DNA from: Stagnihabitans lacustris
GTDB taxonomy: Bacteria; Pseudomonadota; Alphaproteobacteria; Rhodobacterales; Rhodobacteraceae
NCBI RefSeq assembly: GCF_025950525.1
Contig: NZ_JAPDGS010000003.1
Coordinates: 372,001-436,000, forward strand
Reading direction: 5' to 3'
DNA length: 64,000 nucleotides
Below the pieces are notes generated by a model. It searched no databases, was not told the origin of the DNA, and saw only the letters and a program-made list of their open reading frames with translations. The translations under genes were made by a program, and so were the position numbers. This document shows positions 53,179 through 62,586 of the stretch, one piece after another; within the stretch, counting starts at the first letter, position 1, and each line of letters opens with the position of its first letter.

Positions 53179-53643
53179 ATGGAACTTTCCAAGCTGTTGA
53201 TGCCCGGGGCTGTCCGGGTTGTCGGTCAATTGACCGGCAAAAAGCGCCTGTTTCAGGAGCTTGGAGAAATGGCGGCGCAGGCTTACGGCCTGAACGCCGC
53301 CACCGCCACCGATGGCCTGCAAGAGCGCGAAATCCTGGGGCCGACCGGTGTCGGCCACGGCATCGCGCTGCCCCATACGCGGCTTTACGACATCGACCGG
53401 ATCGTGGCGGTCTTTCTGCGGATGGAAAAGCCGCTGGACTACGATTCGGTCGATCGCCAGCCGGTCGACCTGGTCTTTGGCCTTTTTGCGCCAAAGGATT
53501 CTGGGGTCGAACATCTGAAGGCGCTGGCTTTGGTCAGCCGCACGATGCGCGACGCGGGGATCTGCGCGAAACTGCGCGCGAATACCGACCCGGACAAGCT
53601 TCATGCCATCCTGACCGAGGCGCGATCCACCCAGGCCGCCTGA
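53179..53643 (+). CDS. ptsN: Nitrogen-PTS EIIA protein PtsN
   Basis: The 154-residue protein is EIIA-Ntr, with the phosphorylated histidine at position 66 (GIALPHTRL) and the family ending with LHAILTE. It is a regulatory phosphoacceptor in the PTS-Ntr chain (PtsP-NPr). AGGTGA serves as ribosome site for the ATG at 53179; a GTG at 53173 would overlap that site. It is 27 bases after hpf. Confidence 0.94.
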   Translation: MELSKLLMPGAVRVVGQLTGKKRLFQELGEMAAQAYGLNAATATDGLQEREILGPTGVGHGIALPHTRLYDIDRIVAVFLRMEKPLDYDSVDRQPVDLVFGLFAPKDSGVEHLKALALVSRTMRDAGICAKLRANTDPDKLHAILTEARSTQAA

Positions 53644-53659
53644 GCGGGGCGCCTTTGGT

Positions 53660-55174
53660 CTAGATCAGCAGCCCGACGGCCAAGCCAAGGGCCCCAGCCA
53701 GCACAGCCAGCGCGACAGGCCAGACCCGGCGTGGCGGCGGTGCTTTGGGCGTTGATTGCGCGATCAAGGCATCCTCGACCAGCTTGGGCAGTTTCGGACC
53801 GAACCGCGCCAGGACCTGCAAGGTCGCCCCCAAGTCGCGTGCCAGTGCCAGCGGCCCGACATGGCTGCGGATATAGCCCTCGACCACCGGCTGAGCGACC
53901 TGCCAGATGTTGATATTGGCGTCCAAGGACCGCGCCACGCCCTCGACCACGACCATGGTGCGTTGCAAAAGGATCAGCTCGGTCCGCGTCTCCATCCCGA
54001 AACGTTCTGTGACTTCAAAGAGATAGGCCAAAAGCTTGGCCATCGAGATCCGGTTCGCCTCCATCCCGAAAATCGGTTCGCCCACGGCCCGCAAGGCCAT
54101 GGCAAAGGCCTCGACATCGCGGTCGGCGGGCACATAACCGGCCTCGAAATGCACCTCGGCCACGCGGCGATAGTCGCGGCGGATGAAGCCATACAGGATT
54201 TCGGCATAGACCCGGCGCGTATAGGCGTCGATGCGGCCCATGATGCCGAAGTCGAAAACAATCAGGTCTCCGTTCGCAGCCGCCTTCAGGTTGCCCTGGT
54301 GCATGTCGCCATGAAAGAACCCGTCGCGCAGGGCATGGGACAGGAAAACCTGAAGCACCTTGGCCCCCAGCGCCACCCGGTCGATCCCGGCGCGGTCCAG
54401 CGCGGGCAGGTCGGCCAGGTTGATCCCCTCGGCCCAACCCATGGTCAGGACATTGCGACCCGACAGGCGCCACAGAGGCTCGGGCGCCTGAATCCCGTCA
54501 CCCGCCTTGATATTGCTGACAAATTCCGAGGCCGAGGAGGCCTCTAGCCGCAGGTCCAGTTCCGCCATGACCACGCCTTCGAAATGGGCGATGACATCCA
54601 GCGGACGCAGGCGGCGGGTGCCGGGCAAAAAGATCTCGAACAGGCGGGCGGCGAAATAGAAAGCGTCGATGTCCTTGCGGAAGGCGCGTTCGATGCCGGG
54701 CCGCAGGACTTTCACCGCGACCAGGCGGCCGTCCTCGGCCAGGCGCGCCTTGTGGACCTGCGCGATCGAGGCAGCGGCCACAGGCTCGGAGAATTCGGCA
54801 AACAGCGCCTCGACCGGCTGGCCAAGCTCGGCCGCCACCATGTCGCGCGCGATGTCCGTGGAAAACGGCGGCAGTTGGTCTTGCAGGTATTTCAGCTGCT
54901 GGGCCATGTCGTCGCCGACAATGTCGGGCCGTGTCGACAGAATCTGGCCGAATTTGATATAGGCCGGCCCCAGCGCGGTGATCGCCCGCACCACGGGCGG
55001 AAGCGCGGGATCGCCCCGCAGCCCCAGCCATTTGAACGGATACCCCAGCGCCCGGACCAGCGCCCGCAGCTGCCAGGGCGCCGAAAGCCCCTCCAGCACA
55101 GTGTCCATCGCCCCGGTGCGTTCAAAGGTCGCCCCGGTGCGGATCAGCCGGATCAGGTTGTGGGGGCCGCGCAT
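53660..55174 (-). CDS. ubiB: Ubiquinone biosynthesis protein UbiB
   Basis: The 504-residue protein is an ABC1/ADCK-type atypical kinase needed for ubiquinone synthesis. It has the KxGQ motif (YIKFGQILSTRPD near residue 73), the nucleotide-binding VAVKVLRPG near residue 150, HGDMHQGN near residue 300 and FDFGIMGRI, and two C-terminal membrane segments (about 480-504). The start overlaps the ubiE stop by one base. It converges with ptsN, leaving 16 bases between them. Confidence 0.95.
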   Translation of the reverse strand: MRGPHNLIRLIRTGATFERTGAMDTVLEGLSAPWQLRALVRALGYPFKWLGLRGDPALPPVVRAITALGPAYIKFGQILSTRPDIVGDDMAQQLKYLQDQLPPFSTDIARDMVAAELGQPVEALFAEFSEPVAAASIAQVHKARLAEDGRLVAVKVLRPGIERAFRKDIDAFYFAARLFEIFLPGTRRLRPLDVIAHFEGVVMAELDLRLEASSASEFVSNIKAGDGIQAPEPLWRLSGRNVLTMGWAEGINLADLPALDRAGIDRVALGAKVLQVFLSHALRDGFFHGDMHQGNLKAAANGDLIVFDFGIMGRIDAYTRRVYAEILYGFIRRDYRRVAEVHFEAGYVPADRDVEAFAMALRAVGEPIFGMEANRISMAKLLAYLFEVTERFGMETRTELILLQRTMVVVEGVARSLDANINIWQVAQPVVEGYIRSHVGPLALARDLGATLQVLARFGPKLPKLVEDALIAQSTPKAPPPRRVWPVALAVLAGALGLAVGLLI

Positions 55175-55923
55175 CAGACCTTCCAGCCAGAGTGCAGCGC
55201 CGCGACACCCAGGGTCAGGTTGCGATACTTGACCTGTTGAAAGCCCGCCTGGCGGATCATCGACGCAAAGGTCTCTTGGTCGGGGAATTTGCGGATTGAT
55301 TCCACCAGATACTGATAGCTGTCGCGGTCGCCCGTCACCATCTTGCCCATCGCCGGGATGACGTTGAAGGAATATAGGTCATAGGCCTTTTGCATCATCT
55401 CGTTCGGAATTTGGCTGAACTCCAGCACCATCAGCCGCCCGCCGGGCTTCAGCACGCGAAAGGCCTCGGCCAGCGCATCTTGCACACGGGTCACGTTTCG
55501 GATGCCGAAAGAGATCGTATAGACGTCGAAGCTGTTGTCGGCGAAGGGCAGCGCCATGGCATCGCCCACGACCCAGGTCAGCGCCTGATTCTGCGCCTCG
55601 GCGCGGCTCTGGCCTGCGATCAGCATGGATTCCGTCATGTCCAGCACAGTGGCCGTGGCGCCGGGCGCGCGGGCCAGAAAGCGGAAGGCCACATCGCCGG
55701 TCCCACCCGCCACATCCAGCAGCTTTTGATCCGGCCGCGGCGCCAGCCAATCCATCATCGCGTCTTTCCACAGCCGATGGACGCCGCCCGACATCAGGTC
55801 GTTCATGATGTCGTAACGGCTGGCAACGCTGGTGAAAACGCCATGAACCAGCCCCGCTTTTTCGGTCTCCGGCACGGTCTGATAGCCGAAATGGGTGGTC
55901 TGATCGGCGCTTCCAGAATTCAT
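55174..55923 (-). CDS. ubiE: Ubiquinone/menaquinone C-methyltransferase UbiE
   Basis: The 249-residue SAM-dependent methyltransferase methylates the quinone ring carbon in ubiquinone synthesis. Motif I is [13 protein letters not shown] (near residue 70), and [11 protein letters not shown] and [15 protein letters not shown] are family signatures. The ATG at 55923 has GGAAGGGC upstream; the frame further upstream is non-homologous. It forms a two-gene operon with ubiB and diverges from mutM. Confidence 0.96.
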   Translation of the reverse strand: MNSGSADQTTHFGYQTVPETEKAGLVHGVFTSVASRYDIMNDLMSGGVHRLWKDAMMDWLAPRPDQKLLDVAGGTGDVAFRFLARAPGATATVLDMTESMLIAGQSRAEAQNQALTWVVGDAMALPFADNSFDVYTISFGIRNVTRVQDALAEAFRVLKPGGRLMVLEFSQIPNEMMQKAYDLYSFNVIPAMGKMVTGDRDSYQYLVESIRKFPDQETFASMIRQAGFQQVKYRNLTLGVAALHSGWKV

Positions 55924-55993
55924 GGCTCTTGCCCTTCCTCGTATTCCGCCCACCTTATAGGCGCGTGAGGACACATCCTCAACCGAGGGAATT

Positions 55994-56863
55994 ATGCCGG
56001 AACTGCCAGAAGTCGAGACCGTTCGCCGCGGATTGATCCCGGTGATGGAGGGTCAGCGGATCGCCCGGGCAGAGGTGCGGCGGCCGGACCTGCGCTTTCC
56101 CTTTCCGCCGCGCATGGCCGAACGGCTGACCGGGGCGACCGTGACCGCGCTGCGACGGCGGTCGAAATACATATTGGCGGACCTGTCGACGGATGAAACC
56201 CTGCTCATTCATCTGGGCATGTCGGGGCGGATGCTGATTTCGGGCGCCATGGTGGGGGCGTTTCACCATGGCACGGGATTGCCCGTGCAGGCCCTGGAAG
56301 GCGCACATCCCGAGCCGCTGAAGCATGACCATGTCATCCTGGACATGGAGGGCGGCGCGCGCGTGACCTTCAACGACCCGCGCCGCTTTGGCGCGATGGA
56401 CCTGCTGGCCACGGGGGCGGGGCACAAGCTTTTGGACGGGATCGGACCCGAGCCGCTTTCGAACGACTTCCACGAGATCTGGCTGGCCCATCGGCTGAAG
56501 GGGGCGACGCCGATCAAATCCGCGCTGTTGGATCAAAAGAACGTCGCGGGCCTGGGGAATATCTACGTCTGCGAGGTGCTGCATCGGGCCGGCATCGCGC
56601 CCATGCGTCTGGCCCGCGATGTCACCCGTGCCGAGGTCGCCCGCCTTGTCCCCCTGATCCGCGAGGTTCTGGCCGAGGCCATCGAGGCCGGGGGCTCTTC
56701 GCTTCGCGATTATCGTCAGGCGGATGGCGAGCTGGGTTATTTCCAGCACACCTTCCGCACCTATGACCGCGAGGCGGAGCCCTGCACCACCTGCGCCACC
56801 CCCATCGCAAGGATCGTCCAGTCGGGGCGGTCCTCTTTCTTTTGCCCGCAATGCCAGAGGTAA
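55994..56863 (+). CDS. mutM: Formamidopyrimidine-DNA glycosylase
   Basis: The 289-residue base-excision repair enzyme removes 8-oxoguanine. It starts with [14 protein letters not shown] (catalytic Pro2 and Glu3 after Met removal), has [10 protein letters not shown], a ~20-residue loop insertion (about 85-108) compared with the 269-residue E. coli enzyme, and a C-terminal zinc finger ([20 protein letters not shown] then CPQC). It is followed two bases later by an enoyl-CoA hydratase gene. Confidence 0.96.
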   Translation: MPELPEVETVRRGLIPVMEGQRIARAEVRRPDLRFPFPPRMAERLTGATVTALRRRSKYILADLSTDETLLIHLGMSGRMLISGAMVGAFHHGTGLPVQALEGAHPEPLKHDHVILDMEGGARVTFNDPRRFGAMDLLATGAGHKLLDGIGPEPLSNDFHEIWLAHRLKGATPIKSALLDQKNVAGLGNIYVCEVLHRAGIAPMRLARDVTRAEVARLVPLIREVLAEAIEAGGSSLRDYRQADGELGYFQHTFRTYDREAEPCTTCATPIARIVQSGRSSFFCPQCQR

Positions 56864-56865
56864 AC

Positions 56866-57636
56866 ATGCCCGACACGCTGATCCTGGAACGTCACGACGC
56901 GGTCCTTCTGATCCGTCTGAACCGGCCCGAGGCGCTGAACGCGCTGAACCGGCAGCTGATGGGGGAACTGGCGCAGACCCTGGCCGAGGCGGAGGCCGAT
57001 GCGGGCCTGCGTTGCATCGTCATCACCGGAAGCGACAAGGCCTTTGCCGCCGGCGCGGATGTGCGCGAAATGGCGGAAATGAGTTATGCGGAAGTGGCGG
57101 CTTGCGATCTTTACGGCCCCGAGTCCGAGGCGATCGGCCGCATCCGCAAACCGATCATCGCGGCGGTGTCGGGCTATTGTCTGGGCGGCGGCTGCGAACT
57201 GGCGATGATGTGCGACTTCATCCTGGCCGCGCCCTCGGCCCGATTCGGCCAACCCGAGATCAACCTTGGCATCAATGCCGGGATGGGGGGCACGCAAAGG
57301 CTGACGCGGCTGGTGGGCAAGGCCAAGGCGATGGAAATGAACCTGACCGGCCGCCTGATCGACGCCACCGAGGCCGAGCGCGCGGGCCTTGTCGCGCGCA
57401 TCGTCGAGGGCGATGTGGTCGCCGAGGCGCTGAAGGTCGCGGGGGGAATCGCCGCGAAATCGGCGCTTGCGGTGCGGGCGGTGAAAGAATCGGTGGGCCG
57501 CGCGCTGGAACTTCCGCTGTCCGAAGGCCTGCGCTTTGAACGCCGGATGTTCCATGCAGCCTTCGCGACCGAGGACCAAACCGAAGGAATGAAGGCCTTT
57601 TTGGAGAAACGCCCGCCCAGCTTCAAGGATTGCTGA
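56866..57636 (+). CDS. Enoyl-CoA hydratase/isomerase family protein
   Basis: The 256-residue crotonase-fold protein has the oxyanion-hole segments AAGADVREM and KPIIAAVSGYCLGGGCELAM and the catalytic-glutamate region FGQPEINLGINAGMGGTQRL with both expected acidic residues. It probably hydrates enoyl-CoA in fatty-acid beta-oxidation. AGAGG precedes the ATG at 56866, just after mutM. The rpsT promoter lies directly downstream. Confidence 0.93.
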   Translation: MPDTLILERHDAVLLIRLNRPEALNALNRQLMGELAQTLAEAEADAGLRCIVITGSDKAFAAGADVREMAEMSYAEVAACDLYGPESEAIGRIRKPIIAAVSGYCLGGGCELAMMCDFILAAPSARFGQPEINLGINAGMGGTQRLTRLVGKAKAMEMNLTGRLIDATEAERAGLVARIVEGDVVAEALKVAGGIAAKSALAVRAVKESVGRALELPLSEGLRFERRMFHAAFATEDQTEGMKAFLEKRPPSFKDC

Positions 57637-57646
57637 TGTTTCCCGG

Positions 57647-57675
57647 TTGACATGGGGCTGTTACACCATTAGTTC
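57647..57675 (+). promoter_or_regulatory. Candidate rpsT promoter
   Basis: A perfect -35 TTGACA (57647-57652) is followed after 17 bases by TAGTTC (57670-57675), about 45 bases before the rpsT start. This is the best -35 match in the origin-side region and suits a strongly expressed ribosomal protein gene. Confidence 0.55.
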
Positions 57676-57720
57676 CCCGGCCTCAGAACATATATACATG
57701 CGAAACGGACCCTACCCGAT

Positions 57721-57999
57721 ATGGCAAATACCGCCCAGTCCAAGAAGCGCGCCCGCCAGGCTGTCGCGCGTCAAGATGTGAACAAGGCGCGCCGTTCGCG
57801 GATCCGCACCTTCCTGCGCAAGGTCGAAGAGGCTCTGGCCTCCGGCAACCAGGATGCGGCCGCTGCCGCGCTGAAAGCCGCTCAACCCGAAGTGATGCGT
57901 GGCGTCACCAAGGGCGTGCTGCATGCGAACACCGTCGCCCGGAAAATCTCGCGCTTGAACCACCGTGTCAAGTCGCTGGGTCTCGCCGCGACCGCCTGA
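57721..57999 (+). CDS. rpsT: 30S ribosomal protein S20
   Basis: The 92-residue basic helical protein begins [20 protein letters not shown] and ends with [12 protein letters not shown], matching S20 (87 residues in E. coli). It binds 16S rRNA early in assembly. It stands alone with its own promoter and terminator, upstream of dnaA as in many alphaproteobacteria. Confidence 0.97.
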   Translation: MANTAQSKKRARQAVARQDVNKARRSRIRTFLRKVEEALASGNQDAAAAALKAAQPEVMRGVTKGVLHANTVARKISRLNHRVKSLGLAATA

Positions 58000-58021
58000 A
58001 ACCTGTCAGGTCATTGATTTG

Positions 58022-58056
58022 AAACGCACCCCCAAAAGGGGTGCGTTTTGCTTTTT
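58022..58056 (+). terminator. Rho-independent terminator of rpsT
   Basis: An 11-bp stem (58022-58032 with 58038-58048) closes a CAAAA loop and is followed by TTTTGCTTTTT, a clear U-rich tract. It starts 22 bases after the rpsT stop. Confidence 0.9.
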
Positions 58057-58512
58057 CACCCCCCGCCTGGCGCCGAAAATGGCATGCGTTGCTCTTTTGC
58101 CAGAGGGGGTGGGATTCGCGGTGACGGACTTCGTGTCAAGCGCATAGATCGGTTGAAACGGGCGCGCGCGGGGCGATAACGTAAGACTGCGATTCACATC
58201 GACTTGGGGGACGACAGGGATTCTGGGCTGGAAAATTTGATGACTGCTGCTGCCGCTTTGGTCGTCGGATTATAAAAATAGCTTCCAGAACAGTGCATTG
58301 GCAGGTCAACACGGGCAGAAGACCCGAACGACTCAGGCAAAGGCCGGCGAACCGCCCCGGCCTTTGATGCGCCACTGCCCGAGATGCGCCGTAGGGGCCG
58401 GAGTTTTCCGGGCCATTGGTGTTTTCGGCCTTCCGGTCCGTTTGTGGATCAGGAAAGACAACATGAAAGGCGGAGCCCCCCGGCTGCACGGGGGCGTTCC
58501 CGAACGGATAAT
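58057..58512 (+). promoter_or_regulatory. 455-base dnaA upstream region with GANTC sites and a DnaA box
   Basis: No gene is supported here. It holds four GANTC sites (58113, 58191, 58219, 58330), the target of the alphaproteobacterial methyltransferase CcrM, an AT-rich patch ATTATAAAAATAG (58269-58281), and TGTGGATCA (58443-58451), one mismatch from a DnaA box, about 60 bases before dnaA. Regulation of dnaA by DnaA and by methylation state is suggested. It is not a convincing oriC by itself because DnaA boxes are not clustered. Confidence 0.5.
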
Positions 58513-59853
58513 ATGACGCAAGAGACTTGGGGACAGATTCGGGAAAACCTGGTGGCCAGCCTGGGGCGCCACAACTACACCTCCTGGATCGAACCTCTGA
58601 AGCTCTCGGCCCTTGGGGCGGGCGTGGCGCAGTTCGAGGCGCCGTCGTCCTTTATCGGCAACTGGGTCAGCCGCAATTACACCGACCAGATCCTGTCAGA
58701 GCTGCGCGCCTCGGGCGCCGATGTCAGCCGGGTGGAATTCACCGTCGTGGGCTTGTCGGCCGAGCTGAAAAAGGCCGCGCCCAAGCCCGCAGCCCCCAAG
58801 CCCGCCGAAGCCCTGCCGGGCGCGCCGCTTGATTCGCGGTTCACCTTTGACACCTTTGTTGTGGGCAAGCCCAATGAACTCGCCCATGCCGCCGCCCGCC
58901 GCGTGGCCGAGGGCGGCCCTGTGACCTTCAACCCGCTGTTCCTTTATGGCGGCGTCGGTCTGGGCAAGACCCACCTGATGCACGCCATCGCCCATGAGCT
59001 GACTGCGCGGTCGCCCGAGCTGCGGGTTCTGTATCTGTCGGCGGAACAGTTCATGTATCGCTTTGTGCAGGCCCTGCGCGAACGTCAGATCATGGATTTC
59101 AAAGAGATTTTCCGGTCGGTCGACGTGCTGATGGTCGATGACGTGCAATTCATCGCCGGCAAGGATTCGACGCAGGAAGAGTTCTTTCACACGTTCAACG
59201 CCTTGGTTGATCAGAACAAGCAGATCGTGATTTCCGCCGACCGCGCGCCGGGCGAAATCAAGGACCTGGAAGAACGCATCAAGTCGCGCCTGCAATGCGG
59301 CCTGGTCGTCGACCTGCATCCGACCGATTACGAATTGCGTCTGGGCATCCTGCAAACCAAGGCCGAGGGCTATCGCAGCCAATACCGCGGCTTGCAGATT
59401 GCCCCCGGTGTGCTGGAGTTCCTCGCCCATCGCATCACGACCAACGTCCGCGTGCTGGAAGGCGCGTTGACGCGGTTGTTCGCCTTTGCGAGCCTGGTTG
59501 GCCGCGAAATCACCCTGGAACTGGCTCAGGACTGCCTGGCTGATATCCTGCGCGCCTCGGATCGCAAGCTGACGGTCGAGGAAATCCAGCGCAAGGTGGC
59601 CGAGCATTACAACATCCGCCTGTCCGATATGATCGGGCCGAAGCGTCTGCGCAACATCGCGCGGCCGCGTCAGGTGGCGATGTATCTGGCCAAGCACCTC
59701 ACCTCGCGCAGCCTGCCGGAAATCGGGCGGCGCTTTGGCGGGCGCGATCACACCACGATCATGCATGGCGTGCGCAAGATCGAAGAGCTGATCATGACGG
59801 ACAGCCAATTGAATGACGATCTGCAGCTCTTGAAGCGGCTCTTGCAGGGTTGA
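58513..59853 (+). CDS. dnaA: Chromosomal replication initiator DnaA
   Basis: The 446-residue initiator has domain I (ETWGQIRENLVASLGRHNYT), a Lys/Pro/Ala linker (about 85-105), the AAA+ domain with Walker A GGVGLGKTH (146-154) and Walker B VLMVDDVQFI, and a C-terminal DNA-binding domain with the DnaA signature GGRDHTTIMHGVRKIE. The ATG at 58513 starts the conserved frame; 43 upstream codons are open but non-homologous. dnaN follows after 66 bases. Confidence 0.97.
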   Translation: MTQETWGQIRENLVASLGRHNYTSWIEPLKLSALGAGVAQFEAPSSFIGNWVSRNYTDQILSELRASGADVSRVEFTVVGLSAELKKAAPKPAAPKPAEALPGAPLDSRFTFDTFVVGKPNELAHAAARRVAEGGPVTFNPLFLYGGVGLGKTHLMHAIAHELTARSPELRVLYLSAEQFMYRFVQALRERQIMDFKEIFRSVDVLMVDDVQFIAGKDSTQEEFFHTFNALVDQNKQIVISADRAPGEIKDLEERIKSRLQCGLVVDLHPTDYELRLGILQTKAEGYRSQYRGLQIAPGVLEFLAHRITTNVRVLEGALTRLFAFASLVGREITLELAQDCLADILRASDRKLTVEEIQRKVAEHYNIRLSDMIGPKRLRNIARPRQVAMYLAKHLTSRSLPEIGRRFGGRDHTTIMHGVRKIEELIMTDSQLNDDLQLLKRLLQG

Positions 59854-59919
59854 GTCTGGGCAGAAACCCGCTAGGGTCGGGTTCCCGGGCTGCGTGTCTA
59901 TAGAATGTAGGGATGGACG

Positions 59920-61038
59920 ATGAAACTCTCGATCGAACGGGCCGTGTTGCTCAAGGCACTGGCGCAGGCGCAATCGGTGGTCGAACGGCGGAATACCATT
60001 CCGATTCTGGCCAACGTCCTGATCGAGGCCGAGGGCGCGACCGTGTCCTTTCGCGCCACCGATCTGGATATCGAGGTCGTGGACCGTGCGCCGGCCATGG
60101 TGGAACGCGCCGGGGCGACCACGGTTTCGGCCGTGATGCTGCATGAGATTGTGCGGAAACTGCCCGATGGCGCCTTGGTCGTGCTGACCGCCGATATCGC
60201 GGCGGGTCGTCTGGCGATCACGGCGGGGCGGTCAAGCTTTTCGCTGGCGACGCTGCCGCGTGAGGATTTCCCAGTCATGGCCAGTTCCGAATATGCGACG
60301 AATTTCGGTGCGCCGGCTCCGGTGCTGCGTCGGTTGTTCGACAAGGCGAAGTTTGCGATCTCGACCGAAGAGACGCGCTATTATCTGAACGGCGTTTATA
60401 TGCATGTGGCGCGCGGCCCCGAGGGCACGGTTTTGCGCTGCGTGGCGACCGATGGCCACCGTCTGGCGCAGATCGACGCGCCCTTGCCGGAAGGCGCCGC
60501 GGCCATGCCGGGCGTGATCGTGCCGCGCAAGACGGTTGGCGAGTTGCGCAAGCTGCTGGAGGATGACGAGGCGCAGATCGCGGTTTCGGTCAGTGAAACC
60601 AAGGTGCGCTTTGCGACGCCTCAGGTGACGCTGACGTCCAAGGTGATCGACGGGACCTTCCCGGATTATTCTCGCGTCATTCCGCAGGGCAACACGCGGA
60701 AGCTGGAGGTTGATGCGGCGGAATTCGCCAAGGCGGTCGACCGGGTGGCGACGGTGTCGTCGGAACGGTCGCGCGCGGTGAAGCTGACGCTGGAGGACGA
60801 CCGTCTGATCCTGTCGGTCAATGCGCCGGATTCGGGTGCCGCCGAAGAAGAGCTGGCGGTGGCCTATGACGCCGACCGGTTGGAGATCGGCTTCAACGCC
60901 AAGTATCTCTTGGAAATCGCGGGCCAGGTGGACCGCGAGAACGCCGTGTTCCTGTTCAATGGCTCGGGCGATCCGACCTTGATGCGCGAAGGCAATGACA
61001 TGTCGGCGACCTATGTCGTCATGCCGATGCGTGTGTGA
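59920..61038 (+). CDS. dnaN: DNA polymerase III sliding clamp (beta subunit)
   Basis: The 372-residue protein matches the beta clamp over its full length (MKLSIERAVLLKALAQAQSV, VERRNTIPILANVLIEA, ending TYVVMPMRV). It forms the ring that tethers polymerase III. It is placed between dnaA and recF; the gap to recF contains a copy of the intergenic element. Confidence 0.97.
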   Translation: MKLSIERAVLLKALAQAQSVVERRNTIPILANVLIEAEGATVSFRATDLDIEVVDRAPAMVERAGATTVSAVMLHEIVRKLPDGALVVLTADIAAGRLAITAGRSSFSLATLPREDFPVMASSEYATNFGAPAPVLRRLFDKAKFAISTEETRYYLNGVYMHVARGPEGTVLRCVATDGHRLAQIDAPLPEGAAAMPGVIVPRKTVGELRKLLEDDEAQIAVSVSETKVRFATPQVTLTSKVIDGTFPDYSRVIPQGNTRKLEVDAAEFAKAVDRVATVSSERSRAVKLTLEDDRLILSVNAPDSGAAEEELAVAYDADRLEIGFNAKYLLEIAGQVDRENAVFLFNGSGDPTLMREGNDMSATYVVMPMRV

Positions 61039-61044
61039 CAGCAC

Positions 61045-61088
61045 CCGGGGGCGCTGCCCCCGGACCCCCGGGATATTTATGAATAGAT
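61045..61088 (+). repeat. Intergenic hairpin-tail element, copy 5 (shorter tail)
   Basis: An 8-bp GC stem (61045-61052 with 61056-61063) begins six bases after the dnaN stop, followed by a C-rich spacer and GGATATTTATGAATAGATGA, a diverged form of the shared tail. It lies between dnaN and recF and may limit read-through. Confidence 0.65.
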
Positions 61089-61102
61089 GAATGGGGGGCG
61101 GT

Positions 61103-62170
61103 GTGAGCGGGCTTGCAATCACGCGCCTGACCTTGGGGATGTTTCGCAGCCATAGGGCGGCGGACTTGGCCTTTGACGGGCGACCCGTGGCGATTTCCGG
61201 GGCCAATGGGGCGGGCAAGACCAATATCCTTGAAGCCGTGTCGCTTTTGTCTCCGGGGCGGGGGCTGCGGCGGGCTGCGGTGGGCGAGCTGTCGCGGCGG
61301 CCCGAGGCTTTGGGCTGGCGGGTGCGCGCCGAGGTGCGGGGTCTGTCGGGCAGCCACCTGGTCGAGACGACGTCGGATGGCACCGGCCCGCGTGAGGTGC
61401 GGATCGACGACAAGGCCGTGACGCAAACCGCGCTAGGCGGCGTTCTGCGGGTGCTTTGGCTGGTGCCCGCCATGGATCGGCTGTGGATCGAGGCCGCGGA
61501 GGGGCGGCGGCGGTTCCTGGATCGGATCGTCCTGTCCTTTGTCCCCGATCATGGGGACGTTTCGCTGGCCTATGAAAAGGCGATGCGCGACCGCAACCGG
61601 CTGTTGAAGGATGGCGTCACCGATCCGCATTGGTATGCCGCGCTGGAAGCGCAGATGACGGATGCCGGGGAGCGGATCGCTCTGAACCGGCGCGCCGCGC
61701 TGGCCCGCTTGGCGGCGCAGGGGGAAGGCGCTTTTCCCCGGGCAGAGCTGGCGTTGGACGGCGAGGTCGAGGACCTGGGGCTGGCCTTGGCCCAGGGGCG
61801 GCGGGCGGATATGGCGGCGGGACGGACCTTGCACGGGCCGCACCGCGTGGACTTGCGGGCGACCTATGCCGCCAAGGGGATGCCGGCCGATCAATGTTCG
61901 ACCGGTGAGCAGAAGGCTTTGCTGATCAGCCTGATCCTCGCCAATGCCCGCGCCTTGGCCGAGGATCTGGGGCGGGCGCCGGTGATCTTGCTGGACGAGG
62001 TGGCGGCGCATCTGGACCCGGGGCGGCGGGCGGCGCTTTATGACGAGATCTGCGCGCTTGGCGCTCAGGCCATCATGACCGGCACCGAAGAGGGGCTGTT
62101 TGACAGTCTGGGCGCGCGGGCGCAAAATTTCATTTTGGCCGAGGCCGGGGGAGCGAGTTTCATCACATGA
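61103..62170 (+). CDS. recF: DNA replication/repair protein RecF
   Basis: The 355-residue protein has Walker A GANGAGKTN (33-41), LSPGRGLRRA, the SMC-like signature CSTGEQKALLISLILANARA and Walker B PVILLDEVAAHLD. It loads RecA at gaps with RecO and RecR. GTG at 61103 follows GGGGGGCG; an ATG at 61091 is an alternative. The end overlaps the VOC gene by four bases; gyrB, often next in other bacteria, is not here. Confidence 0.95.
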   Translation: MSGLAITRLTLGMFRSHRAADLAFDGRPVAISGANGAGKTNILEAVSLLSPGRGLRRAAVGELSRRPEALGWRVRAEVRGLSGSHLVETTSDGTGPREVRIDDKAVTQTALGGVLRVLWLVPAMDRLWIEAAEGRRRFLDRIVLSFVPDHGDVSLAYEKAMRDRNRLLKDGVTDPHWYAALEAQMTDAGERIALNRRAALARLAAQGEGAFPRAELALDGEVEDLGLALAQGRRADMAAGRTLHGPHRVDLRATYAAKGMPADQCSTGEQKALLISLILANARALAEDLGRAPVILLDEVAAHLDPGRRAALYDEICALGAQAIMTGTEEGLFDSLGARAQNFILAEAGGASFIT

Positions 62171-62586
62171 CACCACAGCGCGTCAGTCTGATCACTTTGG
62201 GCGTGGCCGATCTGGCGGCCTCCAAGGCCTTTTACGCGGCCCTGGGTTGGGTCGAGCATGGGTCGCAACCCGGCGTGGCCTTTTATCAGATGCAGGGGCA
62301 GGTCCTGTCCCTGTTCGGGATCGCGGCCCTGGCCGAGGATCAGGGCCGCAAGGGGGCGGACCTGGGCCGTGGCGCGGTGACTTTGGCGCAGTGCTTTGCC
62401 ACCGAAGCCGAGGTGGATGCGGCCTTTGCCCTGGCTTTGGCTTCGGGGGCCAAGGCGCTGAAATCGCCCGAGAAGGTCTTTTGGGGCGGCTATTCCGGCT
62501 ATTATGCCGATCCCGATGGCCATGTCTGGGAAGTGGCCTTCAACCCGTTCTGGACGCTGTCTGATACCGGCGCGGTGACGATGTAA
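62167..62586 (+). CDS. VOC-family (glyoxalase-like) protein
   Basis: The 139-residue protein has two beta-alpha-beta-beta-beta modules of the vicinal oxygen chelate fold (SLITLGVADLAASKAFYAAL at the N-terminus; GYSGYYADPDGHVWEVAFNP at the C-terminus). The DPDGHVWEV ending is typical of glyoxalase/dioxygenase-like members. Whether it is a glyoxalase, resistance protein or binding protein cannot be told. It overlaps recF by four bases. Confidence 0.85.
   Translation: MTPQRVSLITLGVADLAASKAFYAALGWVEHGSQPGVAFYQMQGQVLSLFGIAALAEDQGRKGADLGRGAVTLAQCFATEAEVDAAFALALASGAKALKSPEKVFWGGYSGYYADPDGHVWEVAFNPFWTLSDTGAVTM

Noticed and set aside
21941-58164. Exact 16-mer TCGGTTGAAACGGGCG at 21941 and 58149
   Set aside because: About half of such a repeat is expected by chance in 64 kb, and the contexts (end of ybgC, dnaA upstream region) have nothing in common.
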